A stretch of DNA of 64,000 nt, taken from positions 56,641-120,640 of the forward strand of contig NZ_JACJRG010000019.1 of NCBI RefSeq assembly GCF_014697125.1. The letters are read 5' to 3'. Of this stretch, positions 17,371-26,834 are shown piece by piece. The notes below the pieces were generated by a model. The model was not told the DNA's origin. It was given only the letters and a program-made list of their open reading frames with translations, and ran no database searches. Each line of letters begins with the position of its first letter. Within the stretch, counting starts at the first letter, position 1. Source of the DNA: Anabaena minutissima FACHB-250. GTDB lineage: Bacteria; Cyanobacteriota; Cyanobacteriia; Cyanobacteriales; Nostocaceae. The position numbers were made by a program, and so were the translations under genes.

Positions 17371-18651
17371 TTAATTTTCTGCTTGCTCTAGCACAATCAC
17401 ATCTACTAGAGGCGTGAAGTTAAAGTCTTCCTGAAGTAATCTTTTTTGAATAGCTTGGGTAAGACGAGAACGAATAGCCGCAGCAGGTTCTGTAACTCCT
17501 TGTCTACGCTGCACATAAACAACGCAAAGTAATGTATCTTGACCTTTGATCTTAGGACGAGTGAAGCGAACATTAGATTCAACTAATTGGGCTACATTTA
17601 TCTGCTTGACTACTTCTTGCAGTTCAGAATTAGCTCTTTGAGCAATAGTAGAGCGTTGCAAACTGGGAGAATTCATAAACTGCACAGTCAGAAGAACACA
17701 AAGCGCAATAATAGTGACGATTAAACCACTACGAAATATGTTTTTGTTGCCACGTTGGTAGCGGCTTCCTTGAGTAGACAACCCAAACATTCTAAATAAC
17801 AAAGAAGCTGATAAATTAATGCCACATAGTTGCAGAAATAACAAAAATATGGAATCAGTCACCATGTCCCAGCGACCAATCGCACTAGCCATACCTACAA
17901 TTCCCGTTGGTGGCGCGAGGGAAGCAGCAACTAACATACCTGTTGCTGCTCCTGATACCAAACTATTTTGCTCTGACTGTACCAAGTTCAATGCCCCGGC
18001 TGCACCAGCCGCTAGTGGTAGAAATACAGCCACTGCTGAAATTTGACTACGTTCAATCATCAGACTAGTTGCAATTTCCTGTTGCAGAATTAGGCTAAGT
18101 AACCAAGTTGTCAAAATGGTGACAGCTAAGGCGGAAAAATAACGCACAAGACTACGCCAGAGTAATTGCCAATCACCTCGCGCGGTAGCAATGGCTGTAT
18201 TCATGGCGGGGCCAGCAAACGGAGCAATCAGCATGGCTGCTACCAGCAAGAACACTGTATTGGTATACAAGCCAATCCAAACTACTATTCCGGCTACTAC
18301 TGCATAACTGAGAAAACCTTGCCAAGAGCCAACACTTTGTAAACCGGCTAGAAAGACTTCTATGGAGCTGCGTGCTTCTACATCTTTGACTTGTTGGGGT
18401 GCTTCTGATGCAGGTGGACGCAGAGGCATCACTCCAGAGGGAAGGAGCGTAATATGTACTTTAGGGAGGTCTTGCAACTTAGCAAACAACTCATCTACTC
18501 GGCGATTGGAAACATGAACCATCACTACATCAATGGGTTCTTCACTATTATTACCTATAAATTGTGCGAGGTTCTGACCTTCCAGAGATTGAGCAATGTC
18601 AAGAACATCACCACCAAATCCCCGTGGCACTTGAATAATTAGTTGTCGCAT
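17371..18651 (-). CDS. DUF389 family membrane protein
   Basis: The product is 426 residues from the ATG at 18651, preceded by AAAAGGAT; a longer in-frame start at 18678 lacks this. The N-terminal ~85 residues form a soluble alpha/beta domain (MRQLIIQVPRGFG). A central block of about six membrane segments follows (VGIYTNTVFLLVAAML, IAPFAGPAMNTA, VFLPLAAGAAGAL), with the conserved APFAGPAMN and APPTGIVGMA motifs of the DUF389/TIGR00341 family. A C-terminal soluble domain ends the protein. The function is unknown; a transport or signalling role is suspected for the family. It lies between two unrelated units. Confidence 0.88.
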   Translation of the reverse strand: MRQLIIQVPRGFGGDVLDIAQSLEGQNLAQFIGNNSEEPIDVVMVHVSNRRVDELFAKLQDLPKVHITLLPSGVMPLRPPASEAPQQVKDVEARSSIEVFLAGLQSVGSWQGFLSYAVVAGIVVWIGLYTNTVFLLVAAMLIAPFAGPAMNTAIATARGDWQLLWRSLVRYFSALAVTILTTWLLSLILQQEIATSLMIERSQISAVAVFLPLAAGAAGALNLVQSEQNSLVSGAATGMLVAASLAPPTGIVGMASAIGRWDMVTDSIFLLFLQLCGINLSASLLFRMFGLSTQGSRYQRGNKNIFRSGLIVTIIALCVLLTVQFMNSPSLQRSTIAQRANSELQEVVKQINVAQLVESNVRFTRPKIKGQDTLLCVVYVQRRQGVTEPAAAIRSRLTQAIQKRLLQEDFNFTPLVDVIVLEQAEN

Positions 18652-18922
18652 ATATCCTTTTGAGCCTAAAGCTCTCACATTGTTTGTGCGATCGCTCTCT
18701 AGCTAGGGAAGTATTTTTTATTAAATTAGCCAATGAATTTCAATTGATTTTATCTGGTTACAGGAGAAAAAATTACTTTGACAATTATTCCTAAAGGTGA
18801 ATACTTTTGTCCTAAAAATCTCTCTTGGTGAAGCTTTTTCATAAAACAAGAAACAGTAATATTTAACTACTCAAGTCAGCACAATCGCTTAGTTTATTAC
18901 ATTAGATTATGGAGGCGTAATT

Positions 18923-19954
18923 GTGCGTTTTGGTCAATGGATTGGAATATTTCTATTCATTATATCTTTTTATATCATCTGGCAAATTCGCCAAATACTT
19001 TTAATAGTATTTGCTTCTATAGTTTTAGCAACAGTTTTAAATAATTTTGTCACCTTTTTACAAAGATTTCGAGTAAAAAGGAGTATTGCTATATTCATAA
19101 CGATTAGTCTTTTATTATTCATCATATTTGGCTTTTTTATTATCATCGTACCTCAGATTATTGAGCAATTACAACAATTGAGCAACCTGATACCAATGGC
19201 ATTAGATAGAATCAGGTTGTGGAATAATTGGTTAATCAAAGTCATCCCCAATGATGTATTAGAAAATATTCGTAATTTGAGATATTTGACTCAAAATTTA
19301 CAGCTTTGGTTAAATCGGCTATTTAATAACTTTTTCTTTTTAATTAGTAGTTCCCTAACTATTGTTTTAGGATTGCTGCTGTTACTTGCATTAACTGTCA
19401 TGCTAATGGCACATCCTAAGCATTATCGTAGAGGTTTTATATTATTATTTCCTGCATTTTATCGTCAGCGAATTAATATAATTTTAAATAAATGTGCAAC
19501 ATCTTTAACTGGTTGGATAAGAGGCACATTATTGACAATGTTACTAATTAGTATTTTCAGCTATATTGGTTTGTCAATTTTAGGTGTACCACTAGCATTA
19601 ATTAATGCTATTTTGGCAGGATTATTAGAGTTTATCCCCAATGTTGGCCCTACATTGAGTGTGTTTCCGCCTGCTTTGCTAGCTTTAGCTGATTCTCCTT
19701 GGAAAGCCGTTGCCGTAGTAGTTTTATATTTTATTATTCAGCAAGTTGAAAGTCTGATTATAGTACCTTGGGTAATGAAAACTCAAGTATCACTTTTACC
19801 CGCAGTTACTTTATTATCTGTAGTTATTTTTGGGACATTTTTTGGCTTTTTAGGTGTATTTTTGGCTGTGCCGTTGGTGATTGTTTTACAAATTTGGATA
19901 CAGGAAGTTTTAGTGAAAGATATCCTAAATAATTGGAAAAATCATAGTAGCTAG
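18923..19954 (+). CDS. AI-2E family transporter (PF01594-type permease)
   Basis: The 343-residue integral membrane protein starts at a GTG with GGAGG at 18911-18915. It has the AI-2E/PerM layout: two pairs of N-terminal helices, a soluble amphipathic loop rich in Asn/Leu (IRNLRYLTQNLQLWLNR), and a C-terminal four-helix block with ILAGLLEFIPNVGPTLS and FLGVFLAVPL. Members export autoinducer-2, act as Na+/H+ antiporters, or are uncharacterised; the sequence does not decide between these. It is the only gene of its unit and is followed by a strong terminator. Confidence 0.92.
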   Translation: MRFGQWIGIFLFIISFYIIWQIRQILLIVFASIVLATVLNNFVTFLQRFRVKRSIAIFITISLLLFIIFGFFIIIVPQIIEQLQQLSNLIPMALDRIRLWNNWLIKVIPNDVLENIRNLRYLTQNLQLWLNRLFNNFFFLISSSLTIVLGLLLLLALTVMLMAHPKHYRRGFILLFPAFYRQRINIILNKCATSLTGWIRGTLLTMLLISIFSYIGLSILGVPLALINAILAGLLEFIPNVGPTLSVFPPALLALADSPWKAVAVVVLYFIIQQVESLIIVPWVMKTQVSLLPAVTLLSVVIFGTFFGFLGVFLAVPLVIVLQIWIQEVLVKDILNNWKNHSS

Positions 19955-19981
19955 AACGTCTACTGAGCATTGAGATAATTC

Positions 19982-20018
19982 AAAACCCCGGCTTCTCCAA
20001 GAAGAAACCGGGGTTTTT
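19982..20018. terminator. Bidirectional terminator
   Basis: AAAACCCCGG and CCGGGGTTTT form a perfect 10-bp stem, extended by a CTTC/GAAG inner helix, with T runs readable on both strands. It sits between the convergent AI-2E permease and stress-protein genes and probably ends both. Confidence 0.88.
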
Positions 20019-20039
20019 AGCTACTTTTTGCAATTGAAA

Positions 20040-20705
20040 TTATCTTAACCGATCGCGCTTATCAATAATTTCCACTGCATCGCTGTCGGGTACTGTTCCC
20101 GGATATGTGTCTATATCTCGCTGAGTAGCTGTAGGTGCTACTCCGGTGCTATAACCACGAGTATCGCTGATGTTGTGTACTTGCCAATTGCGAATACCGC
20201 GATCGCTAAAAATTCTGCCAGCACGTTCAATTTCTGCTTCCGTACCTTCGATAATGACTAAGTATTCACCTTGAGAAACGCGATCGCTATAATGTCTTGC
20301 GTCTTCTTCCGGGATACCCATACCAGTCAATGCTCCCACAATACCACCGGCGGCTGCACCAATACCAGCACCAGCTAAGGTAGTGGCGATCGTGCCGGCG
20401 GCGAGAAACGGCCCTACTCCTGGGATTAATAAAGCTTCTAAACCTACGAGTAATCCACCAAGTCCACCCAAGACCGCTCCTGTCGTTGCACCAATACCAG
20501 CACCTTCTTGAGCCTCTGTATCACCACGATCTCTGACTTCAGCACCAGCTATTTGCTCGTTGCGATCGGTATCTTTTGCCAGGATAGAAACCCGATCCAT
20601 TGAGAAACCAGAGTTTTTTAATTCGTGTAATGCTCTTTCAGCTTCTTGTTTGTTTCTAAATGTGCCAATTGCACGTTGATATTGTCGAGATTGTTGAGAT
20701 ACCAT
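20040..20705 (-). CDS. General stress protein 17M-like domain protein with glycine-zipper segment
   Basis: The 221-residue protein starts with a GSP17M/YflT-like alpha/beta domain (RAIGTFRNKQEAERALHEL, DRVSILAKD). Next comes a Gly/Ala-rich stretch typical of glycine zippers (GIGATTGAVLGGLGGLLVG and GAGIGAAAGGIVGALTGMG), which may insert into membranes, and then a second ferredoxin-like half (YLVIIEGTEAEIERAGRIF). Similar cyanobacterial proteins are induced by salt, desiccation or heat, but their biochemistry is unknown. It is a monocistronic gene transcribed toward the shared terminator. Confidence 0.85.
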   Translation of the reverse strand: MVSQQSRQYQRAIGTFRNKQEAERALHELKNSGFSMDRVSILAKDTDRNEQIAGAEVRDRGDTEAQEGAGIGATTGAVLGGLGGLLVGLEALLIPGVGPFLAAGTIATTLAGAGIGAAAGGIVGALTGMGIPEEDARHYSDRVSQGEYLVIIEGTEAEIERAGRIFSDRGIRNWQVHNISDTRGYSTGVAPTATQRDIDTYPGTVPDSDAVEIIDKRDRLR

Positions 20706-21010
20706 TTTGCTACATTGATATTAATTCTACTTTCCAGTCTCGCTGTTGCTACTAATCTCTTCATCAATCTATGGGTTTAGCTGACACTATATCTTTGGTT
20801 AAAAAAATTGCTTGTGCTGAATATTAAGCTTGCCGAGTGAAGAATTAACATTACCATCGTGGCATTAACATAGCCGAGTGAGGAATTAAGATTACCATCA
20901 CGGCATTAACATAGCTGAGTGAGGAATTAAGATTACCGTCGTGGTATTAATATAGCCGAGTGAGGAATTAAGATTACCATCACGGCATTAACATTGTAAA
21001 TGAGTAACTT
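20706..21010. other. Divergent intergenic region with tandem repeats
   Basis: This 305-base spacer separates divergent genes. It holds the 41-bp tandem repeat array at 20832-20995, which ends about 15 bases before the start of the photolyase-domain gene; the other part is AT-rich. Confidence 0.6.
20832..20995. repeat. Four tandem copies of a 41-bp repeat
   Basis: Copies start at 20832, 20873, 20914 and 20955, exactly 41 bases apart. Each begins GCCGAGTGAGGAATTAAG (copy 3 has GCTGAG) followed by ATTACC and GGCATTAACAT. Copies 2 and 4 share ATCACGG, whereas copies 1 and 3 have (A/G)TCGTGG, so the array may derive from duplication of a two-unit block. It resembles the long tandem repeats of heterocystous cyanobacteria and carries stops in frame. 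Confidence 0.92.
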
Positions 21011-21844
21011 ATGCAGCGTGAATTTGCTAGTCGAGATCAATTAATAGCCTATCTACGGGAACAATTCCCCCAAGCCGCAGAACGTGATGATCATGTTAGC
21101 AACACGCTGGGAGGAAGGAAAGCAGCCGAAACAGCATTACAAAAAATTAACCCAGCATCCTACGCCAAAACACGTAATTTTTTAACAGGTGACGTAACCA
21201 AACTTTCTTCCTACATTCGTTATGGCGTTTTAAGCCTGCGAGAAATTCGTGATTATGTACTTAATAACGTCCAACACCGTGATGATGCGACAAAACTAAT
21301 TAATGAGTTGGGTTGGCGAGACTACTGGCAAAGATTATATGCCAAGCTAGGAAATAACATTTGGCAAGACCAAGAAGAATACAAAACCGGCTACACCATA
21401 GCAGAATACGCAGCAGAGTTACCCCAAAACATCAAAGAAGGTACTACAGGCTTAGTTTGCATAGACAACTTCAGCCAAGAATTATGCGAGACTGGCTACC
21501 TACATAATCATATGCGGATGTGGTTAGCAGCTTATGTTGTCCATTGGCGGCGGATTCGTTGGCAAGCTGGCGCAAAATGGTTTCTAGAACACCTATTAGA
21601 CGGTGATCCTGCTAGTAATAATATGTCTTGGCAGTGGGTAGCTAGCACCTTCAGTCATAAACCTTATTTTTTCAACCGTGAAAACTTAGAACGCTACACC
21701 AAAGGAGTGTATTGTCAAAAATGTCCCCTCTACGGTCATTGTGATTTTGAAGGTAGCTACGAAGAATTAGAACAGCGACTTTTTCCCAAAGGAGAATTTA
21801 CCAAAAAACCCAACAGTCAAAGTTGGCAAAAGGGGAATAGGTGA
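21011..21844 (+). CDS. Photolyase/cryptochrome FAD-binding domain, stand-alone
   Basis: The 277-residue protein corresponds only to the C-terminal helical FAD-binding domain of DNA photolyases and cryptochromes. Diagnostic parts are GGRKAAETAL, TKLSSYIRYGVLS, ELGWRDYWQRL, ETGYLHNHMRMWLAAY and the DGDPASNNMSWQWVAS segment that contacts flavin. Its C-terminus has four cysteines (CQKCPLYGHC), unusual for photolyases but common in FAD-only cryptochrome-like proteins. No antenna domain precedes it; instead a separate gene 38 bases downstream encodes an N-domain-like protein. DNA repair or blue-light signalling are both possible. Confidence 0.88.
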   Translation: MQREFASRDQLIAYLREQFPQAAERDDHVSNTLGGRKAAETALQKINPASYAKTRNFLTGDVTKLSSYIRYGVLSLREIRDYVLNNVQHRDDATKLINELGWRDYWQRLYAKLGNNIWQDQEEYKTGYTIAEYAAELPQNIKEGTTGLVCIDNFSQELCETGYLHNHMRMWLAAYVVHWRRIRWQAGAKWFLEHLLDGDPASNNMSWQWVASTFSHKPYFFNRENLERYTKGVYCQKCPLYGHCDFEGSYEELEQRLFPKGEFTKKPNSQSWQKGNR

Positions 21845-21882
21845 CAGGTGATAGGTGATAGGTGACAGAAAAATAATAACTA

Positions 21883-22296
21883 ATGACTAAAATTATCTGG
21901 ATACACGGTGACTGCTTGAGTCCTTATAACCCAGCTTTACAAGCATACCCAGATGCGCCGGCTCTTTGGGTTTGGGATGATGCTTTAATAGAAGAATGGC
22001 AACTCAGCCTCAAACGGCTGACTTTTATTTATGAATGCTTGCTAGAGTTACCCGTAGAAATTCGTCGCGGTAATGTGGCGCAAGAAATTTTAGCTTTTGC
22101 TCAAGAACATAATGCTGAGTTTGTAGCGACAACCGATAGCCCTAGTCCTCGGTTTAATGATATCTGCGATGAAATTGAGCGTTCTTTAAACCTAGAGGTT
22201 TTTGAAGTCGAACCATTCTTTGATTACGATGGGCATATTGACCTCAAGCGATTCTCCCGCTATTGGAAGGTAGCTCAAAAGTATGTTCTTGAATAA
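21883..22296 (+). CDS. Photolyase N-terminal (alpha/beta) domain-like protein, stand-alone
   Basis: The 137-residue protein looks like the Rossmann-type N-terminal domain of photolyases. It starts KIIWIHGDCLSPYNPAL (compare the WFRRDLR...DNPAL start), continues with LWVWDDALI and LTFIYECLLELPVEIRRGN, which matches the RLRFLLEAL...L..RG pattern, and then a helix/strand pair leading to FVATTDSPSPRF. It has no FAD domain of its own. The gene directly follows the FAD-domain gene on the same strand, so the two very likely act as a complex. The usual antenna-binding residues cannot be confirmed from reading alone. Confidence 0.8.
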   Translation: MTKIIWIHGDCLSPYNPALQAYPDAPALWVWDDALIEEWQLSLKRLTFIYECLLELPVEIRRGNVAQEILAFAQEHNAEFVATTDSPSPRFNDICDEIERSLNLEVFEVEPFFDYDGHIDLKRFSRYWKVAQKYVLE

Positions 22297-22395
22297 GTAA
22301 CAACTTCCTGTAATTGATTTCTTAGTCAGGGCTATCCTACGGGAACGCTGCGCGAATAGCCATTTTTTGTACCTGATGCTTGCTTATCGGAAGAG

Positions 22396-22429
22396 AGGAC
22401 TAAAGTCCTTACTACAAACCTTTAATTAT
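22396..22429. repeat. Partial copy of the 11745-11804 repeat
   Basis: AGGACTAAAGTCCTTACTAC followed by AAACCTTTAATTAT matches the right half of the palindromic element at 11745-11804 with only the central triplet inverted. It lies just upstream of the membrane protein gene. Confidence 0.75.
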
Positions 22430-22439
22430 CTGATTAATA

Positions 22440-24140
22440 ATGTTTTTAATGTATCTGCATAAGTTTTTCACCACACCAATTAATCCTGCTGCTACTTCTG
22501 GTGATAAATGCCATTGGAGATTGATTTTATTGCCTTTAACTCTGAGTTTAGGATTCTCTGTATTTTATGGCATTTTGGGACTACAAAGAGCCTTCAAAAC
22601 TGAGTATGTTGCTCAAGATGATGCACGAGAATATGTATTTTGGATGCAACAGTTTGTAGATCCAGAATTATTTCACCATGATTTGATCGCAGATTATTTT
22701 CAATCGATTACACCATTAGGATATGCCACTTTATATAAATTGATGGCTAATTTAGGCATCAATCCACTTTTGCTAAGTAAAATTCTACCTATTTTTTTGG
22801 GCTTGATTGTTACTATCTATTGTTTTTATTTATCTCTAAAAATTTTTCCAGTACCAGGGGCTGCATTTATTACTACCTTGTTGCTCAACCAAAGTCTCTG
22901 GTTTCAATCTGACTTAGTTTCTGCCACACCTAGGTCTTTTGTATATCCGTTGCTTTTGGCATTTTTCTATTATCTAATTAGGAGTTCTTGGTTAATTATT
23001 TGCCTGATTATTATGCTGTCTGGATTATTTTATCCTCCCCTGTTATTTATTTGTCTAGGCGTTTTATTTATCCGGTTACGACATAATTATTTTTTGCTAG
23101 TTGCTATTGCGGTATTAGCATTTCTAGTGATGTCACCCTATATTTTAGCTTCATCTGAGTTTAGCCCCGTCGTCACTGCTACTCAAGCTTGGATGATGCC
23201 AGAACTATGGACAGAAGGACGACATCCTTTTTTTGACGATAATCCTGCGAAATTTTGGCTAATTGGACAACATAGTGGAATCTTGCCACCATTAATGCCT
23301 CCTCTGATTTGGATGGGTTTGTTTTTTCCAATGGTGCAACGAAAACTTGACAAGTTTCCTCTCGTCAGAATTGTCAATACTGAAGTCAAAATATTGCTAC
23401 AGATTATTATCGTATCGTTGATATTGTTTTTTGCTGCCCATACTTTCCTGCTCAAGTTGTTTTTTCCTACTCGCTACACAGTGCATACTTTGCGAATAGT
23501 GATGGCTATTGCCGCAGGTATTACCTTAACTGTAATCTTAGATTGGTTATTCCAGACTTATCGGAAAAAACGCCAACTTTGGCAACCGGCATTAGCCGTG
23601 ACTTTAGTAATTGTTCTGTTGTTGTACCCTAACTTTTCGGGACGCTTTCCTACTAGCGATTATAGGCAATCTACAGCATCAGTATTGTACAAATTTTTAC
23701 AAGAGCAACCCAAAGATAGTCTAGTTGCTACTCTTGCAGACGAGGCAGATAACATTCCAACTTTTGCTCAAAGACCTATTTTGGTGGGTAGAGAATATGC
23801 TTTGCCTTTCCATTTAGGTTACTACTCTCAGATTCGCCAACGCACTATTGATTTGATTCATGCCCAATATAGCCAGGATTTAACACCAGCAAAACAACTA
23901 ATTCAAAAATATGGAGTCGATTTCTGGCTGCTAGAAAGTACATCCTTTAAAGTTGAGTATCTCACGAGTAAAACTTGGTTGAAAAGTTTTCAGCCAGTAT
24001 TTACTGAGGCTGTTAGCAATTTGTCTAAGAACACTACTCCAGCGTTAGCAACATTAACAAAGTATTGTTCTGTTTTAGAGACGGGAAATTTCACGCTGTT
24101 AAAGGCAGACTGTATTATTGATACCAAGTTGCAATCATAG
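22440..24140 (+). CDS. Polytopic membrane protein, GT-C glycosyltransferase-like
   Basis: The 566-residue protein has about ten to twelve transmembrane helices from residue 25 to about 400 and a soluble C-terminal domain of ~150 residues. A first periplasmic loop after helix 1 carries acidic residues (YVAQDDAREYVFW), the place where GT-C enzymes keep their catalytic aspartate. This layout fits lipid-sugar-dependent glycosyltransferases or related uncharacterised membrane proteins in cyanobacteria. No sequence motif names the donor or acceptor. The start is uncertain because two ATGs three codons apart both lack a clear ribosome site. Confidence 0.78.
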   Translation: MFLMYLHKFFTTPINPAATSGDKCHWRLILLPLTLSLGFSVFYGILGLQRAFKTEYVAQDDAREYVFWMQQFVDPELFHHDLIADYFQSITPLGYATLYKLMANLGINPLLLSKILPIFLGLIVTIYCFYLSLKIFPVPGAAFITTLLLNQSLWFQSDLVSATPRSFVYPLLLAFFYYLIRSSWLIICLIIMLSGLFYPPLLFICLGVLFIRLRHNYFLLVAIAVLAFLVMSPYILASSEFSPVVTATQAWMMPELWTEGRHPFFDDNPAKFWLIGQHSGILPPLMPPLIWMGLFFPMVQRKLDKFPLVRIVNTEVKILLQIIIVSLILFFAAHTFLLKLFFPTRYTVHTLRIVMAIAAGITLTVILDWLFQTYRKKRQLWQPALAVTLVIVLLLYPNFSGRFPTSDYRQSTASVLYKFLQEQPKDSLVATLADEADNIPTFAQRPILVGREYALPFHLGYYSQIRQRTIDLIHAQYSQDLTPAKQLIQKYGVDFWLLESTSFKVEYLTSKTWLKSFQPVFTEAVSNLSKNTTPALATLTKYCSVLETGNFTLLKADCIIDTKLQS

Positions 24141-24354
24141 GTAGTATTTTTACTCTGTTGTATTCTTTATCAGTGTAAGGGTGTAAGGGTTGATGAAACT
24201 ATGATTCGTCCGTTAGTTTTACAGTCATCACTGATTACTTTATTAAAAACCTACACTGCCAAAACTAAAATTTTTGAATGCAATTAGGTATAAATAGCAA
24301 ATATCACCCAAATAATTGCAGAATAAATGCAGTTTGTCTGGTGACTACCGAGAA

Positions 24355-25749
24355 ATGTTGACTACACTTGCTGATGTACAAAATTTACTTTCTGACCTCA
24401 TCGCCCGCTACTCATCCCGTGTAGATTATTTGATGATTCGCTTAGAGGAATCAGAAGGGACAGATATCTTGTTACGTGGCGACAAGGTGGAAACCCTTAG
24501 TGAAGGAATCTCTAGTGGTGGACATATCCGCGCTTGTTATAAAGGTGGCTGGGGGTTAAGCAGTTTTAATCAGCTTTCTACTATTAAGGAACGCATTGAG
24601 GAAGCCGTGGCTGCTGCACGGATGGTAGGTGATGAAGAAACTTTACTTGCTTCTATTGACCCGGTGCAAGCAGTATGCACTCTACCATTGACAGGGAAAG
24701 ATCCGCGTCAAGTAACCCTCTCGCAGAAAAAGGCATTGTGCGATCGCTATACTGAACTATTAAAGGCTGAAGATTATCGCATCACTACTACCTCGGTTCG
24801 TTATAGCGATAGTTCCCAAAGAATTATCCTCGCTACCTCGGAAGGGACTCTCATCAATCAATCTTGGGTAGACATGGAAATGCGCTTTGCAGCCACAGCG
24901 AAAAATGGTGAAACTGTCCAAACTGGGAGGGAAACTACAGGTTCTCGCAAAGCTTACGAAGATTTAATGAATCTGGATGAACAGGTAAAAAGTGCGTCAC
25001 AAAGGGCTGTTGCGGCCTTATCTTTACCGACAGTCAAAGGGAATACCTACACTGTAGTGATTGACCCTATTCTGACCGGCTTATTTGTTCACGAAGCTTT
25101 TGGGCATCTTTCGGAAGCTGATATGGCTTACGAAAACCCCGATTTACTGGAAGTCATGACCATCGGACGGCAATTTGGCCCGGAAGAACTACAGATTTTT
25201 GATGGTGCAGCCCCAGAAGGTCATCGCGGTAGCTATTTTTATGATGATGAAGGGACACCAGCCACTACTACTCAATTGATTAAAGATGGTATTTTAGTTG
25301 GTCGTTTACATTCCCGTGAAACCGCAGGCAAGTTAGAAGAAAGCCCAACAGGTAACGCTCGTTGTCTCAATTATCACTATAACCCGATTGTCCGCATGAC
25401 TAATACTTGGATTGAACGGGGTAAAACGCCAGTTGCAGATTTATTTACGGGTATTAAAGAGGGAGTCTACGCCCGTAATTGGCTGGGTGGAATGACGAAT
25501 GGGGAAATGTTTACCTTTAGCGCGGGGGAGGCGTGGATGATTAGAAATGGTGAAATTGCTGAACCAGTGAAAGATGTGACGCTTTCGGGTAATGTTTTTC
25601 AAACTTTGGCAGATATTGAAGCTATTGGAGATGATTTCTACTGGGATGAATCTGGCGGTTGTGGTAAAGGTGGGCAAAATGGTTTACCTGTAGGTTGTGG
25701 CGGCCCTAGTTTACGAATTCGAGATGTGGTGGTGGGGGGAGAAATTTAA
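24355..25749 (+). CDS. tldD: TldD-type metallopeptidase (modulator of DNA gyrase family)
   Basis: The 464-residue protein (ATG at 24355; an in-frame TTG at 24316 would add 13 residues) belongs to the TldD/PmbA family. It carries the TldD zinc motif HEAFGH in LFVHEAFGHLSEAD, absent from PmbA-type partners. Other family features are the GDKVETLSEG N-terminal segment, NARCLNYHYNPIVRMTNT, and the C-terminal Gly-rich cap (GGCGKGGQNGLPVGCGGP). In E. coli TldD works with TldE to trim unfolded peptides, including microcin B17 and CcdA. No PmbA gene lies beside it here. A hairpin follows at 25776-25796. Confidence 0.93.
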   Translation: MLTTLADVQNLLSDLIARYSSRVDYLMIRLEESEGTDILLRGDKVETLSEGISSGGHIRACYKGGWGLSSFNQLSTIKERIEEAVAAARMVGDEETLLASIDPVQAVCTLPLTGKDPRQVTLSQKKALCDRYTELLKAEDYRITTTSVRYSDSSQRIILATSEGTLINQSWVDMEMRFAATAKNGETVQTGRETTGSRKAYEDLMNLDEQVKSASQRAVAALSLPTVKGNTYTVVIDPILTGLFVHEAFGHLSEADMAYENPDLLEVMTIGRQFGPEELQIFDGAAPEGHRGSYFYDDEGTPATTTQLIKDGILVGRLHSRETAGKLEESPTGNARCLNYHYNPIVRMTNTWIERGKTPVADLFTGIKEGVYARNWLGGMTNGEMFTFSAGEAWMIRNGEIAEPVKDVTLSGNVFQTLADIEAIGDDFYWDESGGCGKGGQNGLPVGCGGPSLRIRDVVVGGEI

Positions 25750-25775
25750 TTTGTAATTCGTAATTACAGTAATTT

Positions 25776-25796
25776 TTGGTGGGCAAAGCCCACCAA
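25776..25796. terminator. Hairpin TTGGTGGGC-AAA-GCCCACCAA after tldD
   Basis: A perfect 9-bp stem with a 3-base loop lies 26 bases after the tldD stop. It lacks a T run on the plus strand, so it may be a dispersed palindromic repeat (the arms share GGTGGGC with 34250-34308) and not a true terminator. Confidence 0.5.
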
Positions 25797-25872
25797 GACC
25801 TAGATGTAGTTCCTATGTATATTCCAAAAAATCTGATTTTTATAGATAGATAGTAATCAGCACTAACAAGCA

Positions 25873-26697
25873 ATGTTTAAAGCAATTATTATTTTTCTAA
25901 TTATTGGACTGATTATTTCTGTCATTTTTCTCAGTCCCGTTTTGAGGAGAAAACGCAGAAGCCGTATGCAAAAGCGGATGTTTCCTGCTTTGTGGAATGC
26001 GATCGCTGAAAATAATTTACCTATTTATCTGCGTCTTTCTCCGGCAGAACGGCGACGACTTCAGGGACATATGCAAGTTTTCTTAGCGGAAAAAGAATTT
26101 ATTGGTTGTGGAGGATTACAGGTAACGGAAGAAATGAAATTAACTATTGCTGCTGTTGCCTGTTTACTACTCTTGAATGAGCGCGGGGAATACTTTCCTA
26201 AATTGCGTTCAATTTTGATTTATCCTGGTACATATTTTGTTAATCAAACTGTTGCTATTGATAATTATATTGTTGAAGAAAGACGTGATGCCAGATTAGG
26301 CGAATCATGGACTAAAGACCAATTGATATTATCTTGGCAACAGGTACAAGGCGATACTCAAAACTGGAGTGATGGACATAATGTTGTGCTGCATGAATTT
26401 GCCCATCAGTTAGATCAAGAAGATGGTAAAGCTGAGGGTGTTCCTATTTTGCTAAATCAGTCGGATTATGCGATTTGGTCTAGGGTGATGACAGCAGAAT
26501 ATCAACAACTTTGTCATGATGTGCAGCAAGGTGTTGAGACTTTTATTAATGCTTATGGTGCAACAAATCCCGCAGAGTTTTTTGCGGTGTCAACTGAGAC
26601 TTTCTTTGAAAAGCCACAGCAATTATTGCAACTACATCCAGCACTTTATGAGCTACTGAAAAAATACTACCAACTAGACCCTATGCAATGGATTTAA
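25873..26697 (+). CDS. MtfA-like zinc peptidase
   Basis: The 274-residue protein starts with a transmembrane helix (AIIIFLIIGLIISVIFLSPVL) and continues with an MtfA/PF06167 peptidase domain. The zinc motif is HEFAHQLDQEDG, with the downstream NPAEFFAVSTETFFEKP segment that supplies the third ligand glutamate in the family. In E. coli MtfA (YeeI) binds the glucose regulator Mlc and has peptidase activity; the cyanobacterial version is membrane-anchored and its partner is unknown. It is an independent gene, 123 bases after tldD. Confidence 0.9.
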   Translation: MFKAIIIFLIIGLIISVIFLSPVLRRKRRSRMQKRMFPALWNAIAENNLPIYLRLSPAERRRLQGHMQVFLAEKEFIGCGGLQVTEEMKLTIAAVACLLLLNERGEYFPKLRSILIYPGTYFVNQTVAIDNYIVEERRDARLGESWTKDQLILSWQQVQGDTQNWSDGHNVVLHEFAHQLDQEDGKAEGVPILLNQSDYAIWSRVMTAEYQQLCHDVQQGVETFINAYGATNPAEFFAVSTETFFEKPQQLLQLHPALYELLKKYYQLDPMQWI

Positions 26698-26834
26698 ATA
26701 TTAGGTTATATCTATTGCCATATTTGCATTCTCTAAGTTTTCTCCTCAAGATGGATGTAATTCAGAATAGCGATCGCTTAAAAATATTCTCTAGTAGTAA
26801 AAACCCCTAATCCATCAGCATTTGGTGACTGAAA

